Assembly (NCBI GenBank): GCA_947247005.1
Contig: OX365946.1
Span: forward strand, 7,510,453 to 7,574,452
Source of the DNA: Spisula solida
Taxonomy: Eukaryota; Mollusca; Bivalvia; Venerida; Mactridae
Reading direction: 5' to 3'
DNA: 64,000 nucleotides
Every line of letters starts with the position of its first letter. Position 1 is the stretch's first letter. Of the stretch, positions 11,245-24,400 are shown in pieces. The translations under genes and the position numbers were made by a program. The notes under the pieces are model-generated. The model saw only the letters and a program-made list of their open reading frames with translations, had not been told where the DNA came from and searched no databases.

Positions 11245-13145
11245 TGATTGTATTATACTAGTGTTATACATAGCTATATCAACAAATGTTATATTTACAT
11301 ACACCATTAAAATACACAATAATAAACATACTGTATACCGGTGATTCCAGCACCATATTCATATCACAAAAACATAGACAGGAGGGGCTTATCAGAACCA
11401 TTCTTTTAAACTACTTCATGTATACATTGTCGGGTGGTTTTACCGATAACCTCCAAGCTCATATGTGAGCGTTATACTGCATCAGATAGTATCGCAGCCA
11501 ACATAAATCAAGGATTGGATATTTAAAATTTTATGACAGCGAAACATCACGTGGGTATGGAAATACATTTATAATGTTCTTGGGATCAGAAAACTAGTAT
11601 TGGTTATTATCTAGTATTAATATCATTTGGTTATTTAAGTTCAAACCCAATCTAGATATCCGCAGATGAAATTTGAAACATGGTAGCTGAGTTGTTAATA
11701 CGCATTAGTTAATATTCGAGCAGTAAACGCGGGCTTGTTGTGGACTATGGTATAATAAAATGTAGTGTAGATTCTATATAGCACAATGGTACGGCGTAAT
11801 ATTGTGGCAGAATTGAGACCTATTTTACTCCAGCGTGTAGCAGTAAATGTCAAACTAGTTGGTAGGTGACAGAGGTTCTCACAACAATATATCATACATC
11901 ATTTTAAGAAACAATGACATTACCATGCTAAGTTCTACGTTGTCAGTTTCAATTTCCCATACAGTCTTAATCAGGAGAGTTTGTTTTACACGATTGCATT
12001 GTTCTTACGCACCGTGGCACCGCGTGTGGTAATTCCACGTGACGTTAGTTTTGTTTTCTCGCGAGAAATGATGGCTGTTATTGCTACAGTCGCTGACGTT
12101 TACATTGTCATTGAAACGGGATGGATTTGTATCTATCTACAGTAATACGAAGCAGGTGTGAGCTTGGAACAGTGGTATGCTTCCGGAAAAAATCGCCTAA
12201 TTTAAATTGAGATTATTACCACATAGGTGATACAGGGAATGCTTAGTTGACATGGTTACACGTTAAGATGACGTTACTGATGACGTGAAATAGCTACACG
12301 CCCGTGAGAATTACCTATTTATAGTAAAATGGTCGTATTTGTAGAGTAACCGTTTTTACAAGTTAGCATTTACTTCAGATAATGGAACGACCATAATTCT
12401 TTCATCGTCCATTTTACATATTTGATTATCTGACAAATGTCAGATTAAAGTACAAATATTGTCATATTGGAATTTTATTATTGTTGTAATTGGCAATTAT
12501 TATGAAAATTATCTCACATATTCAAAGTACTATCACATGCTATTAGATTTACGGTATGTATACGTTATATACCAAGATACGTGTACATGCACGAGTTTAT
12601 CTAAACACAACTTGCTTTATAACTGGCTTTTATAATGTCGATCGTTAAGAATGAGACGTCCTTATAAAACTCATACATATTTAAAATCTGCATCACAAGG
12701 CGCTTCTTCTGAGGATATTAATCGGAACTGGTCATGTTGACCAAATTGAAGTTAAAAAGGTTTGTTTCCATCCATAAATAGATCTAGTAGTTTTTTCTTG
12801 TTTTCATAAAATAACAATTTTGTACTTACGACCATCTCATTCTAAGCCTCAGCGATGTATCTACTCCATGTTGTAGATTTATATAAAATTATGTTTATTA
12901 TAGAATTTAGCGTTTTAAATTATTGTAAATTTTCTTGATTAGAATTATCTATTTCGTGAGACATCATTAATCTTAGGCCAAAAAACTATTCAATATTTTC
13001 TTTGCGTAGTAAATTTTTTGTTCAATACTTTTTCACTGTTGATGATCTTATAAAGTCTAGTCAAATTCAAATGGTCAAATAAGTCTTTATTGTCATTTCG
13101 GCTTTCGTTAATTCAAAAACAAGAGCTGGCTCATTCTACATGTTT

Positions 13146-13425
13146 CTATGATAGATCTACTCGAATTACATGATACACTAAATAAGGGAAGCAATGAATA
13201 AACAAGAGATGTTTGTAAAACACGCATGCTCTCATGACATCCCTATAGTCAGAAATAGTAAAGGTCACAGTGTCCTTGACCTTTGACCTCAAAATAAAAA
13301 TCTGCTGAGTGATGATGACCAACGTCCATGTAAAGTTCGAAGACGCCAGGGCAAAGCGTTCTTTAGTTATTGAAGGGAAAGTTCCAAACCGCACCCACAT
13401 CCGTTATGAACCGTCTACCGGACTG
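13146..13425 (-). repeat. Interspersed repeat, copy 3 of the 7230 family
   Basis: The reverse complement carries aactttacatggacgttggt, aaggacactgtgacctttac and gtgttttacaaacatctctt, matching the + copy at 7230-7640 in the same order. Confidence 0.65.
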
Positions 13426-15589
13426 AACGATTGGAATCGATGGGTTTCTTAAATTTCGGGAGAAAAAATATCGAGTAATTACGTCACAAATGACGTCGTA
13501 TATTTTCCGGGCAGACACTATTATTTGGATTTAGGATATTGCACGCTTTTCACTCGGAAATTGATACATTCAACTCAAGAACCGTGTAATGTATTCATAC
13601 GTAAAGGTTCGGATAAGAATATCCCCGCATTATAGTAAAAGAAGTTTTTCGGTATGTTTTACAGATAGAAATCTATTAAAATGCGATTTATATCTAGTTT
13701 TTATTGTAGTTGCTGGTTTATATTCTTCGGGAATAATGCATCTTCATAATACGTCCTTAAACTCATACGGTTCAGATAATTTATAATAACACTCGATGAC
13801 GTCATATTACGTTACCATTACATATTATAGCATACTTCTAGTAATGAGGAAAATCTTACAATCTTTCGATTACATTCCATTTACGACCACATTTCATTAG
13901 ATCTAATATTAAATTTAGCACTTCGGTAAGTGGATATGTATTTTGGTACATATGGACGTATGTCCAAGAACGAGCCGATGGTGACACGTTTACGCAGACC
14001 ATAGAACCCATTCCCTGTAGTTGTTGTTGTTGTTATAGACCAACCTGCTTAGTGGAATCCAACTTCATTCTCTCAAGCAGACGACTTCTCCCGATAAGCT
14101 TTTTCTCATAGCAAAATATTAAGACGTTATGATGCAAACAAGACATCTGACTCCAATTAACGCAATGCCTCTACTGCCACTATGATTACACTGGTCTCGT
14201 CTGCAGTTACTGTAAATAGTGGATAGAAAAAGGCGGGGCAACTCGGCATTATAATTGAAGTTAATGTCGCCTCGTAGGGAAATTATGAGCAAGTGTATAT
14301 GAGTGCTGTTGTAAAACTGAGTTATGAAATTATACTAATTGTTTCAAATTGGGTTCTTAAAGAGCGTCAGTGTCAAAAACATATATTTCCAAGCAATGAA
14401 CGCTAGTGTCAGTGGTTAAAGAAAACGGTGACATCGTGTAATAAATGCTAGCGTAATATTCACTGATCCCCGTTTTTAATAAATTAATTGAAGGGTTTAA
14501 TTAATAAGTTTTCATATTATTAATTAATTGTGACTCAATGTCGCTCAAATGAGAATAGATTTGTAAACATGTATTACACATATTCAGTTAAACCCGTTAA
14601 ACCACCGTAATGTGTTTGGAGCGAATTGTAACTAGTTGCCCCGCTCACCACATACGTATTTATTTAAATGCCAACAGACCTGTTCAACAAAAGCCCTTAG
14701 ACCACATACTGGTACTAATCACTTGCCATAATTTTCATTTCATGTATTTTAAGTATGTATATTACAGTTACCATTTATACTACAGAGAATGGCACTCGAC
14801 TGTAAGAGGCTACTGTAGAGATATAACATTATTTACATTTTTCTACGAAACCAAATACTGACCATACCATGGGGCGGCTTTTAACGCATCAGGCTCACTA
14901 GTTAACAAACCACCATGTAATGTTGCCTTATGAAAACCATATCGGCACCAAGAGACACGACTCCACCTTTTCGACCAGTTTTCTATCACATTAATCCGGT
15001 ATCTGACAGACGAGCCATGTAATCCCCAAGATTTCATTCAAAGTTTTCAGGCAGAAAAGTTAAACGATTCTATAAATGTGTAAACCATCTTTAAGTTAAC
15101 GTGTATCCGATTTCTTTAACCATCAACGAAGCCTAACATAAAAGTACTTTGTTAGAAACGATATAGTTGTTGTGTCAGAGATTGCAAGTTTTTCTCATGT
15201 ACCCAATACTTGACGTTCTATCATCACTCGCAAATATACCATAGGTTCACGCCATTCTTCAAACATTGTACAAGTTTCTGCTCCCTACGGGTGGTTATAA
15301 CTGGCACTAATTAATTTCTTGGTGAAACCTTAATGAGTCTGCTCTGACAATTATACTGTCAGTTCACAGATAATTGCAGCCCTAGTCTTGTTGATGCAAA
15401 CATTCTTGTGGATAATCAATTTTAATTCATTGAAAGGTGAAAGAATAATTAATTAAAACAATGAACTGCCGCTTGACACTGGTCGAAGTTTTCGCCCATT
15501 TATTCACGGCATTAATTGTACTGGTGTGAATGCAATGTTTAGGGAGTTATGGATAGTGTTTGTAACTACTCATACCGTAACTTCTAGAT

Positions 15590-15690
15590 TTTTCTGACTC
15601 GACACTCGTTTTTTTTACTCGAAACTCACTTTTTCTGACTCGGAACTCATTTTTCTGACTCGTAACACACTTATTTCTGGCTCGAAATTC
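15590..15690 (+). repeat. About 21-bp tandem repeat
   Basis: Five imperfect copies of tttttctgactcgaaactca follow one another, with changes in single bases and in the length of the T run. Confidence 0.75.
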
Positions 15691-17187
15691 GAAGAAAAAA
15701 TCCTCATCTTCAAGACAGTCGAGAGCAATCATTAATGATTAATTATTACGTAATAGTTATATCTCTATTAGAAGATTTTACTTTTTGCCTGCATTCCAAA
15801 TGCAATTTTTGTTTAACTTCGTGTACGGAACTGGTATCAACTTCGCGAGCTTATTCATAGAGAAAACTGAACCTCGAGTTTAGCATGTGGTCAGGGGATT
15901 AGTGGACAGTGGTATTGTGGTTTTATGTATAGTGTCTATGTTTAGACCACATGCCTACTGTCAATAGCCGTTGAATGATAAACAATATATATTTGTGTGT
16001 CGAGGTGGTCTTGCCTGTCGCATATTTGTTGTTTTTGTCGGACTGACCCTCATGGTGGAACAGTGATGTTGAACTGATTGTTGTATTGTTTAGTCTGTAG
16101 GGCCGGATGTTTTTCAACTAATTTCAACCATAAAGTTGTTTTACATAATTATATTGCCAATAATAAGTAAAAGGCAAATGGGTCGAGCTACAATTTCCAA
16201 AACTAATTTTCTGCTCATCCAATAGGTTGGCAACTCCGTTTTTCCTGAAATTACTTATCGACTATAACACTTATGTTGCACATCCACGCGTAACTGAACA
16301 CTTCTCCACTTGTGGAGGGCATTCAAGACTGTAGTTATAGTCATTGAAGAGCATAGAAAGCCCAATTAAGTATTCGTACCCGGATGGTGCAAGTGACCAC
16401 CAGTATGTATGCCCAAACGACTCCGCTGACTTGGCTGGTTATGAAGATAATTATCTATTATGATAAAGCGGACGGATCCAATGTTGAAAATGGAAGCGGC
16501 CACTGTGATTGTCTATAAAGATAGGACAATGTGTGAGAGTGTATCAGCTGTTGATAGCACTGTACTATAATCATTACCGCCATCATCAAGTTAATACTTA
16601 TTGTCCATCCAAAAATACCATGCGCTCATCAATCTAAACATGCTGGTCAAGCACCTGTCCACTTCAATCACGTGACATGAGCACTTAGTTCCGGTGACGT
16701 AACGTCTCCAAGGAGTTATAGCGCACGTGCCGTTACGCGCGTGATAATTGACACATAATTGATGTTAATGCGATCAGGCGAGTGTTGCAATCTTGATAGA
16801 AACATATTAAGAGAAATTTACTGATGCTAGATCAAGATAATCAAAGATAAAATTACTTTTACACGTGTTTGTGTATTTACGGTTAATATTATATGATAAA
16901 ATCAGACCGCATATTGGTGTATATAATTACTTAGTATGAATTGTGCTGTTTCGGAGTCGAGCGCTCATGCTGTAAAAAATGTAAAATGATGTGATTAATG
17001 GTATTTTGAATTGCTAATGACACGTGATGTTATATGGATTGCCCATTTCTAGTTTTAAATATGTTTAGTTGCAAGTATTTAATTCAAAACAACAAAGGAT
17101 AATTGAATACGCGCGTATATTAAATAATTCTTAAATAAATATATGTCCGCATGTATACAATAATTTCATATACACAAAACATGTCAC

Positions 17188-17340
17188 AATGGCGAAGTGG
17201 GTAGAGGGTCCGTCTGCGTATGCGTAACCATAGTTTGTGTGGTTTAAATGTCGTTAAAATGGTCATGTTTATAGCTCCAGGACAGTCGGGACCCTCGGAC
17301 TTTACTGACGTAACAATCTGTGGCATCGACGGAAACTTCC
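17188..17340 (+). mobile_element. Possible tRNA-like SINE fragment
   Basis: caatggcgaagtgggtagag followed by ggtccg resembles a tRNA A-box region. No good B box was found, so this is weak. Confidence 0.25.
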
Positions 17341-18229
17341 GAGCAGTTACGATTAGTTCCAGGACTGGTTACCCAGTGTAACCTGGCTAAGCTCACTCTG
17401 TAATAGCCGAAATACTATCAGTGAATACAAAATTCCATTTTTATTATTAAAATAAATAAGATAAAGTGCTCGAAGAACATCAAACTAACGTACAATTTAG
17501 ATGTATGCAAATTTATATATTCATAAAATAAAATTGTAATTATATTCGTTCGTTCACCACATAAGTTTGTGTACATTGACAACATTACACACACACAGCC
17601 TCACTTACTTGGAAGCACAAATCATTTATATTAGATTTGTGTTTTTATTCTTATTATTAGACCTACACTATCCTTGCACTGGCCTTTCTGCATACATGCT
17701 AAATACACGCGGTAGAAGACGAAGTTTATTTCAATCAGCATAATTTGTAATATAATTTTGAGTTATACCATTATAGCCCATGTTGAAAATTAAATATCAT
17801 TACAAATTCTATTGGAAATCTCTAATCTTTTAATATTGTCATAAACACTGCAAATGTATTGATCTGTTCGTATTGTTTTTGGAAATGTATATAATTAATG
17901 TATATTGACCGCTGCTAGGCCTACATGTCACTTTGAAATACACCGTAAACTACAAAAGATGTCACGCACACTCACAAACTACAACACAAATATGTTAGTA
18001 TAATAATGACTACATTATTTTTTATTTTTTGGCGACAAAAACCTTGGTCACGTGATCAAAAAAACTATTAACTTTCAAAGTCATTGAAACTATTTCTTAT
18101 CCGCACGAGGCATTCGGTCGCGTATGCTGAATATGTAGCGGAATTTCACCATTGGTTGCTATCTACGCGTATATTCTCTCTCCCGCGGTGACTGACAGCC
18201 GAATATCAGCCAAGCTGGCTTTGTAGAGG

Positions 18230-18409
18230 TACAGAATTCCTCTGAAAGCGCGTTCTGAGAACTATAGCTCCGCCCACAGGTACTCGGAATATTCTAGGAA
18301 TATTCGAGTGTATACATTATTTCTCTGCTCGGTACACACGCCTGAGATTATCTCTTGCGAAGAATTTCGGGGGAATTGCAGTCTTTAAGTAATTTGAGTG
18401 CCAAACGCG
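18230..18409 (+). promoter_or_regulatory. Proximal promoter and 5' UTR of the vestigial gene
   Basis: A GC box (CTCCGCCCAC, 18268-18277) is followed by two GAATATTC palindromes within 18287-18305, the spacer giving TTCTAGGAA (a STAT-type TTCnnnGAA match). An in-frame stop (18395-18397) lies just before the start codon. The transcription start is not determined; no TATA box is clear. Confidence 0.35.
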
Positions 18410-18484
18410 ATGAGTGTCGACGTTATGTACCAACCGTACAGTGCGAGCTTCGGATATCAAAGAAATAATGAGCATTCTATGCAG
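18410..18484 (+). CDS. vg: vestigial gene, exon 1
   Basis: 25 codons, MSVDVMYQPYSASFGYQRNN then EHSMQ, ending in phase 0 before GTATAT. A stop codon at 18395-18397 fixes this ATG as the most upstream possible in the exon. It is a short tyrosine-rich leader. Confidence 0.8.
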
Positions 18485-21400
18485 GTATATAGTCTTATTG
18501 TTTCTTATTGTTAACCGAGGACAATGTTTGCTATTTTGCCTTATATCCCGAGTCATGCGGAATATTAACATAGTTGGACGCGTCGCATGCTTTTGGCCAG
18601 GGCTAAGGAATGAATTCCAATCAATTTACAAAGTATACGGTAATTAGCTCTCCCTGATCAGTGAACAATGTTCTTCGATGAGGACTTACTAAAAATACTG
18701 GCTGTGGATTCTAAACATTTCGCTATGAACGCTGTGTTTCTTACAACAATTATTCGGAGTTTGTCATTTCGATATAATTAATTTACAAAGTCATGGAACA
18801 ACTGCGCGATGTTTTAGAAGGTGCATACTATTGGATTCGTACTTAAACAAAAAATTGTTACTTATCAGAATCTAAGATATCATTTCAGTTCGCACAACTA
18901 GCAAGCAATGTGTCGTTTTGATATTTACCGATAACGATAATAACTTCCGTAAGATCGACTCGAACTTCTTCGTCTAGATTGCATTCTACAAGTATTTCTT
19001 TACGCAAACTCTGGTAATCAGCCGATCGCTAACAAGGACTTGAAGTGGTTTTATAGTGTATTTATTATTGCACCTTACGACAGCAATTCATCCGTTTATC
19101 GTGTTTTCAAATCGTTTACGAGAAGTTTGTAGTGTATATTGTGTAATATTTCACAGTATAACACTTCAGGGTGATAAGGGTATTTCAATTATTTCCGATT
19201 CTTATAAAGAATTGATGACAAATGATTGTCTTCATTTTGAAGACACTTTACAAGGCTGACTTCTTGTCGAGATTTAACTAACCAATAACTTGGAGCAATG
19301 CTTTGTTTTAAATAATCTAAAGAATCATTTTCAAACATAACGATGAATTTCCAACTGAATGATTGACGTACTTCAACTTTTTGGTCAAATGTGTCGAGCA
19401 GGATTTTCATTTTTACAGTTATTTTCTGCGGGCGTTTAGCTTAATCATATTTTATTGCGAGCGTTGGAAGTAAATTGCATATTGAAGCTCGTATAGTTTT
19501 AAAAAATGTCTCAATATTTAAAAAAATGAAAACTCTAAAATAATCTCTATAGGGACAATGGAGTATAACTGTCACATGATTGATAAGCCTATGCACGTGG
19601 GTGTTATTATGTATCTAGCTAAGACAAACATGTAATTAATAGATACACTACTATTCTACTTCAACTTCGAATATGATTTTAATTCAGCATATGTTCTATA
19701 GATAAATAATTTAATTACTCATACAGCATAACAATTAAATAATGTTTTATACTTTGAATTATTCCATAGTTTTTTTCTGTTTCCGTTTTACGTGTGTAAT
19801 ATTCTTGGGAATGTGTTCGCGCGCGACACGGTTTCGTCTCTCCGCTGTGGGCCTTCCGTAACCAACAAACCGCGATATTTATCCTTGGAAATAGCGGCCT
19901 TATCTTGATTGTTTTATTTGATATATGTTGTAACTTTAGATTGTTAGATGCTTATCTGTGATACAACTTCTGATGCATCCATTCTATGCGTCGTTTCACT
20001 TTTTAAGTAGTCTGACAAAGTTTTAAGCAGTAAGATTACAGCGAATCTAGATAAAAAGAAAAAAAGTTTCATTCGTGATTTTCTCGTCTTGATGATATAA
20101 ATGAATACTTATAAACACGTGTATTTTATCAAAAATGCATTATTCCTGGATTTAGATTGTTGATGCATGGTAACCTTGTATTACTTTTTAATACAAACAT
20201 TTTTATCAGACGAACAACTTAACATCTTCGTTGTCGACATCTTCAGTTCGATTATACAAATGTTTAGTGTCATTTAAATGTATTGATATCATTATGATTA
20301 TATTCGTCTTCTATTAGATCTAGCGCATTGTTAGAATTATCTAAAAAATATTATTTTTTTAATTTCAGTCACTATGCCTTCCGAAGGCACAAGAGCCGCT
20401 AGATTTGGGTATTTATCCCTCAGCTACCAGTACGTTGGGTCATGCCTTACCGGGACCGTCACTCGGTCCGCACATGTCATCATTCGGACTACACAGCTCC
20501 GGACTCGGACACGGTACCCATGTGAATATTGTAAGCACAAACACACCACAAGGAAATATTTCTGCAATGAAAGAGGAGGATAAAAATGAGCAACCTAAAG
20601 AGACTCAGTACTTAAGTGCTAATTGTGTTTTAATGACATACTATAGTGGAGATATCAGCTCAAATGTAGATGAACATTTTTCTCGTGCTTTAAGTCAACC
20701 AAGCAGTTACAGTCCCGACGGAAAAATTAGCAAAGGTAAATATATTTGTACTGACTTACTATTATATTTTATGCGACGAAGTTGTCTCTATTTACTTGTT
20801 GCATTTGAGCCAAAACAAAAATAGTTCTTGTGTCAAAATTGATAGAATTTCAAAACAGTTTTATGACGTAATTGGTTGCTACGTTTATTTTTGAGTATCT
20901 TATTGAAGATTGCCAAAATAAAATAAAAATTGGACCGGGAAGGCAGCACTCTACTGTAACAGCAGAAGCACAGAAAAATAACAACAACACAGACCACATA
21001 TACACGACACAATGCGCAACACTCAACTGAACGACAGAACGAAACGTCCTAGTTTCAGCTGTCAAATAGCTGAAAGACATAGTTCAGATTTGCATTGTCA
21101 AGTTTTCTCGTAAAATAATGCCTTGATTTTAATTATTATTGTTATTATTATGTGATTCGTGCTATATATAACATTACGTATTTAACGTAAATGTATAAAA
21201 ATGAGTTTGCTAGAAAGTTATAGATATGTGCTACAAGTTTAAGAAAACAACTGTACAAAATTGACCTCTTTGATTCAACGAAAGTGTCCAAATGGCGTGA
21301 CATTATGTCGTGTGGTGCGGCAAAATTCTCCTACATTTACCGACAGTTACCAAACATAATAATGACGTGCAGTAATGCTTTTTATGTTTAATAGTCGTCA

Positions 21401-24400
21401 GAATATAAAACCGGACCTTTTAAATGAAAAGGTAAACTAAAGATGCTGATACTCCTGTACAGAATCATAAAAAATATCATAATTATAAATGTACATGCAA
21501 ACAGAACATACTGTCTTATTAAAAATCGTGCAGAGGTTTTAGCCGAAATTACGATTTATAACTTTTATAACATTTGTACACCAACATTGCAAAATAATTA
21601 TTAAATTAATTCTTTTAAAACAGTGATACTAATGTTATACTTTTTTCTTAGATACAAATACGTGGATACGCGAGTATGTCTCTAATACATGTATATAACT
21701 TGTATTTTAAAATGTTTTGTATTTATCTTTTGTGGTCCTTAAGACACAACCATACATGTACACGTGTCTCTTATAAAATACGGTTTAAAAATATTTTATT
21801 CTATTCTGTTCTGTTTCGCACAAAATATTGTCATCCGGAATCTTCGCGCAAAATATAAAACTATCTCTTTAACGACCGTAACGCAGAAGTATTCTGACAC
21901 CTTTCAGAAAGATTAACTCGTAAATCTGACAGTAGTCCAAGTACCATTTTCATTAATGTTTCTAAACGGAAAATTAAAACACAACTAAACCCATAACATT
22001 TTGGATTGGCATTGGTGTCGAATTAAAATTTTAACACTTTAACTATAACATCATATGTCAGGGGGCCCACATATTGGCAGAAACTAATGTGTTCACAAGT
22101 CATAGCGTAAAGCCGTTTATTTCATCCTGAACGAAACCCGGTCTTAAAAGAAAACAAACGCATTGTCAAACAGCGATTTAAATATCTCTGCGAAAAGATT
22201 AATGCCAGCCAACTGTTGATTTTAGATAGTGATACGCTACCTAAACTTTCGAGCATTTTTGTTTGATTTCTCAAAAAACGTTTAGAGGGTTCAGCGAGCT
22301 AACTGAGACGCTAATCACGTATAAATTACTGGTAATATTCGGGAGAGAAAAAACAATTAAGGCATCGTTATACTTTAAGCTCATACAACTTGTTGAAATG
22401 GTTGAAATAAATACAAAGTCTGTGTGAACGTAATTCTTAGCTTATGTTTAGTCTTACTGCAAACTGCGTTGCAATCCGTCGACTTATTGAAATGGAAGCC
22501 AACTTGCCTTGTATGTGGAGTCAACATCATTCGTAGCCGCAATGTAAATTATTTAATACGCAATTTGCTAGAAGAAGCATATTTTGTATACTAATTTTAA
22601 TGGTTACAGACTTGTATTTAATCGCAACACACTGGTCATTTAATTATTTAATACGTTAAATTAAATGAGCAAATTGTTTGTTTCAGGGACTTTTAAGACA
22701 AAGTTGTAATAGGTAAAGTAGATCCGCTTATATAAATTAAACTATAATGAGTAAGTTTGCTATGTTAAAATATTTGTTAACTACTTTGATCACAATAATA
22801 GCAAGGAAATATCTCACAGTCTTTACGGTGAATTATATAAAAAATTGCACATATAATTTGTATTTTTTTCATTCGTCCTTATAACAACCATTACGTAATG
22901 TGTTTGGTTTAGGATTGGACAAAGTGCGCGCGCACCAAAAACATGTCTACTCCTGTCGTTTCCGGTCTCCAAATCACAAACTGATCAAGTTATACAGTCC
23001 GTTTCATCTATAACTATAGTTAGTAACGTGGTCTTGAACATTCAAGTTTTATACGTACATAATACTTTTCTCAACCTTCTATTTTTAATTGCCGATCATC
23101 TCAACTGGTCGACGCAGTACACAGAGCGCATGACCGTCACTCGATCCGGGGTTGGGAAGGTTAATCTTAAGTTACGGGCAGCTTTTTTTGGCAAACTTGC
23201 CAGTTGCTTGTGGAAAAGCAAGATAGTACTAGTATAATTATAGCTAAATACAAACATTTTTATTGACAATCAGTATAATAATGCATTTGGTCATTAACAA
23301 CCTATACAGAAGAAAATAGTTACGTCAAACATAAAGAAAAACAGGTTAATAACATATTTGTCGAACGGCCCGTTGTTGCTCAATTCAACGGGTATTTTGT
23401 AACCTGTTGATTCGAGTGTCGCTATGTCTACTGTTCCCACAGTTGAACAAATTTAATAGATATTTTGTGCTCGAATCATTTCAAATTCTAATCCATCTTA
23501 CCAAGTTATTTATAATATCTATTTTCATAAATTATTATTCTAAATAGATTTGCCAAGTGTCAAGAATGCCCTAATAAAATATATTAATTTCAATGATCGA
23601 CAATTAAAAACGAACGGTTAAAAAAAATGAATACCACTAAAATATATGTTTCCCACAATATTAGTTAAATATTCAAGCGTCGACACGAGTATACCCTGTA
23701 TCATAGTGACAAGGAACCTTTCAACATTTCATTACAATTTCCCTACAATGTAAGTTAAACAGTGCATGACATCTAGCAAAAATGTCATAATACAGGCCCA
23801 ATTTGTACCGTTGTCAGATCGTTGTCTGCGCAGCAAGTGGTTGTTAAAAACACAGAGGGTCAGGCCGTGGAAAAACCTCTGCTTGATTTCAGTTTTACTG
23901 TTTTTTCGTAGCTGTCATGCCACTTTTCACCGTCTTTCAACGCCGTATTTTTTCACGCTATTATTTACCATCGTTAATTTCACATGTTCATTTAACTTGT
24001 CACTTGCAAAACTGTTAGTTTCATTAGACTCGTAAACGGCTCCCTTCCCGCTGGTTTTAACTCTTGATAATTTATTTTATAGTCTGAAGTCAATTCTCCG
24101 TTTGCATGGCAAGTACATAGAAGAGCGTCTGTACGGCAAATAGACTGTTAATAACTAGCTGAGCGTCTTATAAATAGGTGCTGTCACTTCGCACAACAGG
24201 TTTATGGAATTAAGATAGCGTAATTTTAATTAATGTTTATGCTATTACGATAATTTGTGAGTTGTAAATTTCAGCGTTTACCTATTGGGCTTAGACAGTT
24301 TTCAAATTTCTGAGTAAATGTCAAACATGCCTGTTTTCGCTGAAGTTTGTTTTAAAACAAATTAGATTCATCCAAAAACTTTGGATTACAAAGGTATTGC

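Larger units (their letters stand above)
11245..18409. other. Gene-free spacer upstream of the vestigial gene
   Basis: No exon could be supported. It holds a minus copy of the 7230 repeat (13146-13425), a 20-22 bp tandem repeat (15590-15690), a tRNA-like fragment (17188-17340) and two GC-richer patches with CACGTG and TGACG-type words (about 12000-12310 and 16670-16760). The patches could be regulatory; nothing here proves it. A 64-codon minus frame at 14843-15037 is open but unrecognised. Confidence 0.5.

Noticed and set aside
14843..15037. 64-codon minus frame with four tryptophans
   Set aside because: Composition is mildly protein-like, but the opposite strand is also nearly open, and neither shows a family or splice signals.
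20374..20583. 69-codon frame starting MPSEGTRAARFG
   Set aside because: Shadow of vestigial exon 2, whose true frame follows exon 1 in phase 0 and carries the TONDU motif.
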